DNA of 64,000 nucleotides from Thereva unica (lineage: Eukaryota; Arthropoda; Insecta; Diptera; Therevidae). How positions within the stretch are numbered: the first letter of the stretch is position 1; each line of letters begins with the position of its first letter. The notes beneath the pieces were generated by a model. The model did no database searches, was not told the DNA's origin, and saw nothing but the letters and a program-made list of their open reading frames with translations. Positions 40,321 to 49,124 of this stretch are shown here, piece by piece. The stretch spans positions 179,860,916 to 179,924,915 of the forward strand of contig OX465281.1 of the NCBI GenBank assembly GCA_949987705.1. The letters are read 5' to 3'. The position numbers and the translations under genes are program-made.

Positions 40321-40955
40321 CCATGGAAATGGTACTTTAACATTGCAAAAATGCAGGACAAGGTTTTATTTTTGGGATGGGGGGGGTCAATGTGAGCTTA
40401 AGTTTGAGTTTTCGGGATTCTAACCCCCCCCCCCATTTGGCCACCATCTTGGAAAACGTGTGCAAATGGTTTTTCCACTATATCTCCGAAACGGTACATC
40501 TTACCGAAAATTTGCAAGGACACTTTTTGTTAAGAATTAAATAATATACAATTTATTACTTGGAAATTTTGTGGTAAAATGAATAATTAAGAAGTTATAA
40601 GCCTTAGAACACAAAAATTAGTTACAGTATTTTCTTTTAAAGGCTATAACTTTTTTTCCTTCAACTTTAACAAAAAAAATAATAACAAGGTTTTTGTAGA
40701 GGGTTTCATTAGGAATAATTTTCATTCATTACTTTTTTAATTTCATTCACTGCGAAGGGTTTTACAGCGCCCCGAAGGTATGAAAGTGACAGATTTTCTG
40801 AATATTTTATTACAATTTTACCTCCTAGAAATTAGCAATAACAGCTAGCAAGTAATAATAATGAATGAATGACTATACGTTATAAGAAATGCCGATGTTT
40901 TAGTAATGTAATAAAATTGTTTCGCATTTTTGGTTTCGGTTTCGGTTACAACATC
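40321..40955 (-). repeat. Repeat R fragment plus unassigned DNA replacing part of integrase
   Basis: 40321-40640 matches the inner part of repeat R in inverse orientation: TGCAAAAATGCAGGACAAGG, a poly-C tract at 40423-40434 and TTATAAGCCTTAGAACAC. It starts at CCATGGAAATGG and lacks both R termini. 40641-40955 is AT-rich and not found elsewhere in the window. The integrase codons expected between YEELSTLLV and RPKWM (about 110 residues by family comparison) are absent, so this is a replacement rather than a simple insertion. Confidence 0.75.
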
Positions 40956-41200
40956 GACCCAAGTGGATGAGCATTCAAGAAAATGTCAGGGTTGGCGACT
41001 TAGTGCTAATCAAGAATGAAAATCGGCCCTCTTATCCGTGGCCCCGCGGCAGAATCACCCAAGTTCATCCGGGAAGCGATAAACTCGTCCGCGTGGTCAC
41101 AGTAAAGACATCGACAGGAGAATACAAACGTCCAGTTGCTAAGATCTGTGTGCTACCGGTCGAATCCGAAAGTAAATCAAATGAAGCAATTTTGAATTAG
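40956..41200 (+). pseudogene. BEL/Pao integrase C-terminal domain (DUF5641-like)
   Basis: It resumes at RPKWMSIQENVRVGDLVLIK and runs through PSYPWPRGRITQVHPGSDKL and GEYKRPVAKICVLP to a stop at 41198-41200. Order and spacing match the end of the left BEL protein (1570-1772), though the two sequences are of different BEL families. The 400 bp after it are non-coding up to the polypurine tract. Confidence 0.88.
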
Positions 41201-41590
41201 AATGAAGAAAATGAATTAAACCCATCAATTAAAATCAACTCAAATGAATTGAATACCATGAATCAAGGTTAAAATCTTGTTTGTAGAAGTTTTTGTCCCT
41301 TATGTCACATGGAGAAAGACAGAGTATCTATTATATTATTTTAATTTTAAACTATGCCACTATATTTCATTACTCATTTTTTTTCTCTTCCTGTCCCCAA
41401 TCCCTTCCAATGTGAGAGCCTGGAAGGCCCCGGATCCCTTAGGTGAGGAACATTTTACAACCCACCATACCAAGGATATCAAGGAGGCAAGGATCTTCCC
41501 CAAGGACTTGGCGCCAATCGAAGCTCCCATCCAGCATACTAACGACTAGAGACGCAACCTACCTCAGCAGATGTTGAAATTATCATTTCA

Positions 41591-42029
41591 AGGGGGGGGG
41601 GGAATGTTTAAGACCACGGCGGCACTGTGATCATCGCATGCGCCCCTTCCAATTTCACCACAAGGTACGGCGCCCATGGCTCGCAGTGATAAGAGTCGTT
41701 GTTATCAACCGTTATCGATCCCCAGAAGCGATGGGAAAAATTGATGTAGAGCACTTTGCTAACTGACGCCGGCGACTGCAGATCCACATTCTTTGGACGG
41801 GACTAGACGAGCCACAGCAGAAGAAGAGACAATTTTGAGAGCAGTTTTTCACCGTTGAGGACGTTTTATACTTAACACCAATCTTAAAGTGAATTATATA
41901 ATAAAGAAAATTAATAATTAGTTGAAAGGAGCGTTTCCCTCAAAGAAACTTAAAGACGAAAACTGATCCCAGGCCAATTCCTCGGTCCACCCCTTTTTTC
42001 GAGCAACTTAACCACTCACCCCCAAAACA
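41591..42029 (+). repeat. Polypurine tract and 3' LTR of the large BEL/Pao element
   Basis: AGGGGGGGGGGGGAA at 41591-41604 (twelve G in a row) precedes the LTR at 41605-42029. The ATGTG duplication follows at 42030-42034. Confidence 0.9.
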
Positions 42030-42251
42030 ATGTGAATTTATCTTAGTTCCGTTTTAGTTTTGCAAGTGTAACTTATGTAAACCAGAACAAAAAATTAAAT
42101 TTAATCTATATTTTTTTTTTTTTTTTTATATGAAAAAACCAAGCTTAGGTGTAACCCTTTGTACTACCAGTCCGTCATGTCGTTCAGTTCATGGTGCAAT
42201 GTCTAGTAGTAAGCTTGGTTTGAAGAATAGAGGAGAATAGGAAAGGTTAGA

Positions 42252-42561
42252 GGGGGTCTGGAGGGTGTAGAAGAAAATGACGATGGACCTCACGTTTGAA
42301 CTCTAAGGTATTGTACGAGTTCGGAAATACTGACTGCGGGAGATTATTCCACAGTCGAATTGTTCTATTCATAAACGAACTTCTAAACCGTATTGTGCGT
42401 GAACGAGGGGGTTGTAGGGTATGGGGGTGAGACGAGCGGGCTAGTCTTGTGTTGCGGGAAAAGTGTTGCCGTGCAGGCAGGAGGTCCTGAATTTCGGTGG
42501 AACAGTCGCCATGGTAATAGCGATAAAGTATGGAGAGGGCTGCTACATTCCTACGGTGGCT
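42252..42561 (-). pseudogene. LINE ORF2 C-terminal tail, out of frame
   Basis: Immediately after the premature stop another frame carries the normal end of the protein: RRNVAALSILYRYYHGDCST, SRTIRFRSSFMNRTIRLWNN and YNTLEFKREVHRHFLLHPPD, with a stop at about 42255. One indel near 42555 would account for the break. Apart from it the ORF appears undamaged, so the copy is young or the indel is a sequencing error. Confidence 0.82.
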
Positions 42562-45198
42562 CTAGGTGTCTATGGAGGCGCGAAAGGGGCCATCACCAAT
42601 GAGTTTGAGGGCACGATTTTGCACCTTGTCGAGACAGGCCAAGGTGGTTTTTGGGGCGCCTGCCCAGATATGTGAGTTGTATTCGAGGCGCGGCCGAATG
42701 TAGGATTTGTATATTGTAGCCAATGCGGCTGGCTGGAGGGGGAACTTGCATCTCTTGAGAAATCCAAGGCATTGGGAGGCTTGTTTGGCGATTTGGAATA
42801 TATGATCGTTCCATCGCAGATGCTCCGTTAAAGTTACCCCTAGGATGTTGAGAGTTGAGTCAGCCGTTAGATTCACTCCATCCACCGAGACAGGAGGAAG
42901 GTCGGTACAATTTTTGTTGGAGATCAGACAGTGCTTCGTTTTTGTGGCATTGAATTCGACTCGGTTCACTTCGCCCCAATGAAGAATCGATTCGATATCC
43001 CGGTTGATCGAAGCCGACATCAGTTGACGGTGGTAAAGACAAGGTCTGGCACGTGCTTGTCTTATATTGTCGAAGGAGTAAGAGAAATTCAGAGTACCGT
43101 CATCAGCGAAGCAGTGAAGTGGGTTGGAGGGGATTGAGAGCAGATCATTAATGAAGATTAGAAAAAGTGCGGGTGAGAGAATTGACCCCTGGGGAACTCC
43201 GGCCGAAATGGCGTGGGGGTTGGATTCGACGCCATTAAATACTACCTTGATTGAACGGCATGAAAGAAAGCTCTTAATCCAGTTCCTTAGAACTAAGTGT
43301 ATACCAATAGCTTGGAGTTTATTCAACAGAGCTGGGTGCCATACTCTGTCAAAAGCCTTTGATATATCTAGAGCAACCAGGCTAGACTCACCAAAGCTGT
43401 GAATGCTTTGGTTGATACGCTCGGTTAAACACACAAGCAGATCGCCAGTAGACTGTTTAGATCTGAAGTCGTATTGCCTGTCGTGTATAATTTGGTTGGA
43501 TTCTAGATATTTCATCAGCTTTTTATTGATTATTGTCTCCATGATTTTGGAGAGAACAGAAGTAATTGCTATTGGGCGGTAGTTTAAGGGGTCGCTGGCT
43601 TCACCTTTTTTTGGGATTGGCTGAACATGAGCTAGTTTCCAAGAGTCGGGATACACTCCGGAGAAGTAAGACAGGGCAAAAAGTTTGCGCAGAGGTTTAG
43701 CCAAAGGTGAGGCACATTTTTTAAGTACCATAGGGGGGATTTTGTCGGGACCAGTGGATTTATTGGCGTCGAGCTCTTTGAGACACCTAAACACCTCGCG
43801 AGTCCTGAAGTGAACTCCGTCCATTGAGTGGGTGGTATTCTCGAGAGTGGGGGGTGACATAGCAGCATCGGGTAAAGAAGAATTTGCGGCGAACAGAGAA
43901 GCTAATAGGTCGGCCTTGGGTTTGCTTTCTGTTATCACTTCCTTGTTGTGAATAAAAGGAGGTGTTGAGGAGGAAGTAAAATCCTTCTTGATGGCAGTTA
44001 CCAAGGACCAGAAGTTTTTGCTGCCTGTAGTGGAGTTAAGAATCTTACTTCTCAATCTATCATCAAATGATGATTTGACTTTCCTGATGATGGAGTTACA
44101 GGAGTTTCTAAGTTTGACGTACTCACGACGAAGTAGCTCATTAGGCGAACGTCTGTATGCTCTATAGGCGGCTTCTTTAGCTTTGATTGCGTTCATACAA
44201 TCCCCATTGAACCATTTGTTTGGCCTAGGCTTCACAGATTTGGTAGAGTGAGGGATGAACAAGCGCATACCCGCTCGAATAATTTTGGTGACACAGAGGG
44301 CCGCATAGTTCGCATTGGCATTACGGAAACACATATCCCAGTCAGTGGCCTGGAAGAAGCGAATAAGACCCAACCAGTTGGCTTTCCCATAGTGCCACAC
44401 AGTTCTTTTAGGAGCTGTGGTGGTTGTGGTCGAGGATGGATATGGGAAATAAGCGCTAACTAGTTTATGGTCCGAGTTGCCAAGGGGTGAGCTAACCTTG
44501 ATGGAGTACCGCGTCGGATGGGAAGTAAGAAACAGGTCAAGGAGATGGGGTCCTTGACCTGGAATATCAGGGACTCTCGTCGGACATTTGACAATTTGGT
44601 GCAAGTTGTTGAGGCTCGCAAAGAGCTCGGCGTCTTTGCCAGGAACACTGGTGCCATTTGAGTAATTTAGCCAATGAACATTGTGAACGTTGAAATCACC
44701 CGCAACAATGATTTCGCTTTCCGGGTGGGAAAATAAAAATCCGGAAATCTGTTCAGAAATAGCATCGAAGGCTGCGGTGGTGGCCTCATTACTAATATTA
44801 GGACTCCTATATAGAAAACAGAAAAATATGACGTGGCTATGGATAATTATTTTAATCCAAAGATGATTAAAATCAGAGGATGTACTACTGTACACCTTCT
44901 GAAAGGCCACGTCATTCCTAATATATATGGCTAATCCCCTATGGGCGGAAAAGTTGTGCACTAAATTATACCCTGTCACCTGAAATCGATCTAAATCAAT
45001 ATCTGGTAACACTTGGGTTTCACTCAGTGCGAAAATAGCAGGGGTATGGAGGAGTAACTCGCACGTAACGGCCAGGAAGTTCGCATTCAGTCCCCGAATG
45101 TTACAAAAATTGATTATAAAATCATTGTCACATTGGGGACTGTTTTGCGTGAGGTCCATGACCTCATTTGTTGCCGGCCGCACCGGCGATGCATCCAT
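42562..45198 (-). CDS. LINE ORF2: endonuclease and reverse transcriptase
   Basis: The 878-residue frame begins with ATG at 45198. The EEP endonuclease occupies about residues 25-250: FCNIRGLNANF, IFALSETQV, IIVAGDFNVHNVHW and LGNSDHKLVSAYF. The reverse transcriptase lies at about 470-740: STGPDKIPPMVLKKC, DPLNYRPIAITSVLSKIMET, VALDISKAFDRVWH, AGVPQGSILSPALFLIFIND and the catalytic LHCFADDGTL. The thumb (GVTLTEHLRWNDHI, YIRPRLEYNSHIW) is intact. All catalytic residues visible are present. The frame stops at 42562 by a frameshift in the conserved C-terminal tail. Family placement in the jockey/CR1/L2 group is from pattern memory. Confidence 0.92.
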   Translation of the reverse strand: MDASPVRPATNEVMDLTQNSPQCDNDFIINFCNIRGLNANFLAVTCELLLHTPAIFALSETQVLPDIDLDRFQVTGYNLVHNFSAHRGLAIYIRNDVAFQKVYSSTSSDFNHLWIKIIIHSHVIFFCFLYRSPNISNEATTAAFDAISEQISGFLFSHPESEIIVAGDFNVHNVHWLNYSNGTSVPGKDAELFASLNNLHQIVKCPTRVPDIPGQGPHLLDLFLTSHPTRYSIKVSSPLGNSDHKLVSAYFPYPSSTTTTTAPKRTVWHYGKANWLGLIRFFQATDWDMCFRNANANYAALCVTKIIRAGMRLFIPHSTKSVKPRPNKWFNGDCMNAIKAKEAAYRAYRRSPNELLRREYVKLRNSCNSIIRKVKSSFDDRLRSKILNSTTGSKNFWSLVTAIKKDFTSSSTPPFIHNKEVITESKPKADLLASLFAANSSLPDAAMSPPTLENTTHSMDGVHFRTREVFRCLKELDANKSTGPDKIPPMVLKKCASPLAKPLRKLFALSYFSGVYPDSWKLAHVQPIPKKGEASDPLNYRPIAITSVLSKIMETIINKKLMKYLESNQIIHDRQYDFRSKQSTGDLLVCLTERINQSIHSFGESSLVALDISKAFDRVWHPALLNKLQAIGIHLVLRNWIKSFLSCRSIKVVFNGVESNPHAISAGVPQGSILSPALFLIFINDLLSIPSNPLHCFADDGTLNFSYSFDNIRQARARPCLYHRQLMSASINRDIESILHWGEVNRVEFNATKTKHCLISNKNCTDLPPVSVDGVNLTADSTLNILGVTLTEHLRWNDHIFQIAKQASQCLGFLKRCKFPLQPAALATIYKSYIRPRLEYNSHIWAGAPKTTLACLDKVQNRALKLIGDGPFRASIDT

Positions 45199-45612
45199 CG
45201 GAGCTAACGGGAATAGTCTTGTTGCAATGTTATGCCTGCTAAAACAAGACGACTCCCATCAGCTGACCGATTAAGGCTGCAGCGCCGGAGCGACCGGTAG
45301 GAAGCGCGGGAAGCGGGTGGAGGAGACTTACTTGTTGTCCGTCGGTCCTTCGGTTATTGTTGTTGTTGTTGGTGGCCTTCACTTAGTTTTTTCGTTATTA
45401 TTAATTTTTTATGTTATTGTTTTTTGTGGTTTATGTTATTATTTTGGTGGATATATTAAGGTTTGTTTGTGTTATATGTTTTTTCTTTGTGTTGTTTTGC
45501 GATTATATATTTATTGTTTATTGCGGTTTATTTATTTCTTTTTTTTTTGCGGTGTAATGGGACTGGCGACAACACACGCCCGCACTTCACCGAGGCACAG
45601 TCCAGACTCAAT

Positions 45613-45780
45613 ATATATATATATAAAAGTGAATGTTTGTCTGTGTGTGGAAGTCCTTTATAGACCCCGAAACCGCTCATTCGATTGGCATAATTTTTTT
45701 GATTTAGGGGTTTTCGGGTACCGGTGTTATATAATATAAGAACCCTTTTTACTAACCTTCTCTTCTTTCAAGTTCTTTCC
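45613..45780. other. Lead-in to the satellite array
   Basis: TATATAAAAGTGAATGTTTG and CCGAAACCGCTCATTCGATTGG resemble the lead-in of dispersed insect repeats that carry tandem arrays. No coding is seen. The satellite units begin directly after it. Confidence 0.45.
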
Positions 45781-46395
45781 ACAAAAATATATCTCATATA
45801 TCGGTATATCTTTATATTTTCAAGAGACTACGTTTATTTTAAAAACTAACCAACTTTTTTCAATTCTATTTCACTACAAATGTTAGATCGTCATTTTTAA
45901 ATCAACAAACTTTCTTTTTCCTTTATATAACTCATATATCGGTATATCTTTATATTTTTAAGAGGCCACGTTTATTCTAAAAACTAACAAACTTTTTTTT
46001 ATTCTATTTCACTACAAATTCTAGATCGTCATTTTAAATCAACAAACTTTCTTTTTTCTTTATATAACTCATATATCGGTATATATTTATATTTTTAAGA
46101 GACCACGTTTATTTTAAAAACTAACAAACTTTCTTTTTATTTCTATTTCACTACAAATTCTAGATCGTCATTTTAAATCAACAAACTTTCTTTTTTCTTT
46201 ATATAACTCATATATCGGTATATCTTTATATTTTTCTGAGGCCACGTTTATTCTAAAAACTAACAAACTTTTTTTTTATTCTATTTCACTACAAATTCTA
46301 GATCGTCATTTTAAATCAACAAACTTTCTTTTTTCTTTATATAACTCATATATCGGTATATCTTTATATTTTTCAGAGGACACGTTAATTCTAAA
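45781..46395 (+). repeat. 139-bp satellite, first block (about 4.5 units)
   Basis: Units carry CTCATATATCGGTATATCTT, GACCACGTTTATTCTAAAAA and TCTAGATCGTCATTTTAAAT. They differ from the main block (for example TATATC rather than TATATA and TTTATTC rather than TTTATTT), consistent with a diverged array edge. Confidence 0.9.
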
Positions 46396-47770
46396 CTAGT
46401 GGGATGTTGTGCCTAGAGACTAGCCACTAATTACGCTTTTTCATGGTATTCTTTCTGTTGAATAACAATTCAGATTGGATGACAATATATTAAGTGGAGA
46501 TTGATCCGCACTCACTTCCAAGCCGCCGGATCTGGGAATCGAGGCCAATAATTCGAATGTGTCTAATTGAAACAAAAAAAAAAAAACACACATCACACAT
46601 GTAAACACTATAGAAAACGAATCTAAACATTTTTCTTTGGATTGGAGGAAAATCTAATGTGGTGCACTTTGCACAACAGAATTAGGTGTATTATTTTACT
46701 TAAACATACATGTCTTATTGTTAAAAATTCGGCTTACCGCACCCTAGTTTGGCCATGGAGATTCATAATTATCACACTGACCAACGCTATATATAATTAA
46801 TCTTGAAAAGTTTTTGTTAAAAGCTTATGTAGGTTATAAGTTGTGAGACTGCGTAATCTAAAACTTAACAAAGTATTTAACAAACACTACAATATAATCA
46901 TCATAGCTTAAAAAAAGGAAATCAAATGTAAACAATAAAATTCTTTGATTCTTCACACACGTCATGGTATATTTCTTTATTCAATATAAACAATGGTTTT
47001 TGAGCAGCAAATAAAAACTATATGCCATAATTTCGTTATCATCGGTTTTTAGCTTTTTCATTGCTCTGGAAGCAAATTTAGAGACGTATTCATGTCAAAA
47101 ACTTGTTTCATATGAAACAAAATCCCCGAAGGAAATTAAAAAAAATTATTATGACGAAAAAAAGCACCGCGAGCCGAAGGATCGAACTCGCAGCCCCACG
47201 GACGAGGGAGTTTCCCTAGCCCTTTATAGTCTATGGAAATGGTACTTTACCATTGCTTAGCTGGTACCATTGCAAAAATGCAGGACAAGGTTTTATTTTT
47301 GGGATGTGTAGGGGGGGTCAGGGTGAGCTTAAGTTTGAGTTTTCGGGACTCTAACCCCCCCCCCCCATTTGGCCGCTATCTTGGAAAACGTATGCAAATG
47401 GTTTTTACACTATATCTCCGAAACGGCACATCTTACCGGAAATTTGCAAGGACACTTTTTGTTTAGAATTAGAATCTACAATTTATTACTTAGAAATTTT
47501 GTGGTAAAATGAATAATTAAGAAGTTATAAGCCTTAGAACACAAAAATTAGTCACAATATTTTCTTTAAAGGCTCTTTTTTGTTGTTTAAATATACTTCT
47601 GGTTGTAATTTCCAGACCATTTTTTCAGTTTTTGGTCTTTTGACCAAGAGCTACATTTTGAGATATTTCCCAAGTCTGTATCTGCAGTACTTTCAGAGAT
47701 GAAAGTAGGCTTCAGACGGACAGACGGACAGACGGAGCCTCTGTATAAGCTTTTTTTTTTTGAAAAAGCT
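46396..47770 (-). repeat. Dispersed repeat family R, copy 3, inserted in the satellite
   Basis: It is inverted relative to copies 1 and 2 and is 1,375 bp. The satellite unit is split within TTCTAAAAACTAAC, that is T/T on the opposite strand. It has a poly-C tract at 47353-47367 and the tRNA-like module at about 47155-47225. A short duplication (GCTTAGCTGGTACCATTGC near 47255) distinguishes it from the other copies. Confidence 0.85.
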
Positions 47771-47886
47771 AAAACTAACAAACTCTTTTTTTTATTCTAT
47801 TTCACTACAAATTCTAGATCGTCATTTTAAATCAACAAACTTTCTTTTTTCTTTATATAACTCATATATCGGTATATATTTATATT
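47771..47886 (+). repeat. 139-bp satellite, second block (about one unit)
   Basis: It completes the unit split by R and continues to the Helentron insertion point in TATATTTATATT/TTTAAG. Confidence 0.85.
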
Positions 47887-48179
47887 GAAGTGAAAACTTC
47901 TTTAGGCGCGTTGGGCACTTTTTGATAGGGGAAAATGTTATGGGTTCGCGTCACCGACATGCTCATGACTGGCGCACGCGCTCAATCGATTATAATCAAA
48001 AACTTTTTGATTTTGAATAAAAAAATAAATCTGACCGCCTACTATTATTCAATTAAGTATCGAAAATGAAAATATAAACTCAGTCATTTTGACTGATGTG
48101 TTAAATATCTGTTTTCCAAATTTGTTTGGATCCTTGATCCTGAAGATGTCTTCAGACGATAACAAAAGAAAAAAAAGTC

Positions 48180-48818
48180 AAATGTTCTGCTTTTCTCAGA
48201 AACTCATATGAAAAACGAAAAACCACTTGATGTTCCGAAGTTCAACTTTGTTGTAAGTTATAAAAGACCCGAAGTTCCAGCAGCAGGAGTAGCTATTTAT
48301 CACAATACTCAAGATACGTCACACTTCATTACTTCATATATGGACATATACATACTAAATTCACTAGAAGCATTGGTGTTAATGTTTCTGATATAGGCGA
48401 AATATGCGTTGCTCGTTGCAGTTCCGAGAATGGGCAATACATATTAATGGTTGCCGTTTATATTTCGCCTAGAAAATCTATGAGACAGATACAACAATTT
48501 TTATTCGAAAATTTGATAATTTATACAAAAGAAGGTTCTGAAATTCTCGAAAAAAGATTCGGCGAAAAATATGATAATGTACCGATGATTTTAAGTGGAG
48601 ACTTCAATATTAACTTTGCAGATGATAAAAATCTACCATTAATTGAATTTTTAAATGCAACACTTAATTTAAATATGTCCAATGATCGGAAACTTAGTAC
48701 TACCAAATATAAAACGACGATCGATGCGGTTTTTACGCGATACTTAGATAAATTTGAATCAAACATTTTTATTTCTTACTTTAGTTACCATAACCCGATT
48801 GTATCTTTTTTACAATAA
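48180..48818 (+). pseudogene. Helentron endonuclease (EEP) domain, one frameshift
   Basis: The frame starts near NVLLFSETHMKNEKPLDVPK and reads FNFVVSYKRPEVPAAGVAIY. A shift near 48356 moves to the frame with GEICVARCSSENGQYI, MVAVYISPRKSMRQIQQFL, MILSGDFNINFADDKN and YKTTIDAVFTRYLDKF, ending FISYFSYHNPIVSF. ETHM, GDFN and the terminal YHNPIV (SDH-equivalent) correspond to EEP active-site regions. This LINE-derived nuclease is normally the C-terminal domain of Helentron proteins, after Rep and helicase. Confidence 0.8.
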
Positions 48819-49080
48819 GTGCTAATGAAATAGGATGGTCAAAATTGCTACAATTATTACATAATTTAAAAAATAATTCTGAGATATCGGTTGAAGATGC
48901 AGCAGCATTAAATTTTATAGAAAAAAGTACACTTATTAATGAAGACGCAGTTACTTGTGCTACATATTTTAATAAGTTGGTTAATGTCCTAATGAAAATA
49001 CTGCAATCAAAAAGATTTAGTCCTTTCAAGAAATATAGAATTTTGTATTACTTCAAAAGAATCGAATTTCAACATCTAAG
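48812..49080 (+). pseudogene. Helentron Rep N-terminal region fragment
   Basis: The frame reads FFTISANEIGWSKLLQLLHN, NFIEKSTLINEDAVTCATYF, NKLVNVLMKILQSKRFSPFK and YRILYYFKRIEFQH. This is the Helitron_like_N segment leading to the first Rep motif. It ends just where a GSPHAH-type histidine motif would be expected, so the HUH site is missing. It overlaps the end of the endonuclease by a few bases, in a different frame. Confidence 0.78.
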
Positions 49081-49124
49081 TTCTAAGTTTTCACTTCTAT
49101 CGGCAGTCCCTATAGCTGCCAATT

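Larger units (their letters stand above)
6813..42029 (+). mobile_element. BEL/Pao LTR retrotransposon, 35.2 kb including nested insertions
   Basis: Two 425-bp LTRs in direct orientation (6813-7237 and 41605-42029) start TGTTTAAGACC and end CCCCAAAACA. The flanking five bases are identical (ATGTG at 6808-6812 and 42030-42034), so both LTRs belong to one insertion. A primer binding site follows the left LTR and a polypurine tract precedes the right one. Protease, reverse transcriptase, RNase H and integrase remnants occupy 36.7-41.2 kb. No gag region was found between the leader and the protease. By eye the LTRs differ at about 13 of 425 positions. A BEL element is normally some 5-7 kb, so the other roughly 29 kb are later insertions or rearrangements. 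Confidence 0.88.
42104..45612 (-). mobile_element. jockey/CR1-like LINE, nearly full length
   Basis: The element runs on the minus strand from a 5' region at about 45612 (TTGAGTCTGGACTGTGCCTC, then AC-rich sequence) to a poly(A) tail at 42127-42104 (T-run on the plus strand). It contains one long ORF with endonuclease and reverse transcriptase. About 400 bp of 5' UTR-like sequence precede the ORF. No separate ORF1 is seen. Both flanks are AT-rich and repetitive, and no target duplication could be fixed. Confidence 0.82.
47887..49124 (+). mobile_element. Internally deleted Helentron (about 1.24 kb)
   Basis: GAAGTGAAAACTT at 47887-47899 recurs inverted at 49085-49097, a 13-bp subterminal inverted repeat. 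Near the right end GGCAG (49102) and CTGCC (49116) form a hairpin, followed by a T-run. The satellite target is split between two T residues. Subterminal repeats, a 3' hairpin and T/T insertion are the published signature of Helentrons. The interior carries Helentron endonuclease and Rep fragments. Confidence 0.82.

Noticed and set aside
6813..42029. An endogenous retrovirus with an envelope gene
   Set aside because: No env-like frame, signal peptide or furin-type site is seen downstream of integrase in any of the LTR elements.
45317..45739. Hydrophobic 140-residue plus-strand frame, apparently a membrane protein
   Set aside because: It is the complement of the AC/AT-rich 5' region of the minus-strand LINE. 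The apparent transmembrane composition comes from TTT/GTT-rich DNA.
48447..48818. A host endonuclease/phosphatase gene
   Set aside because: The ETHM, GDFN and YFSYHNPIV patterns, the frameshift and the adjacent Rep fragment fit a Helentron endonuclease rather than a host gene.
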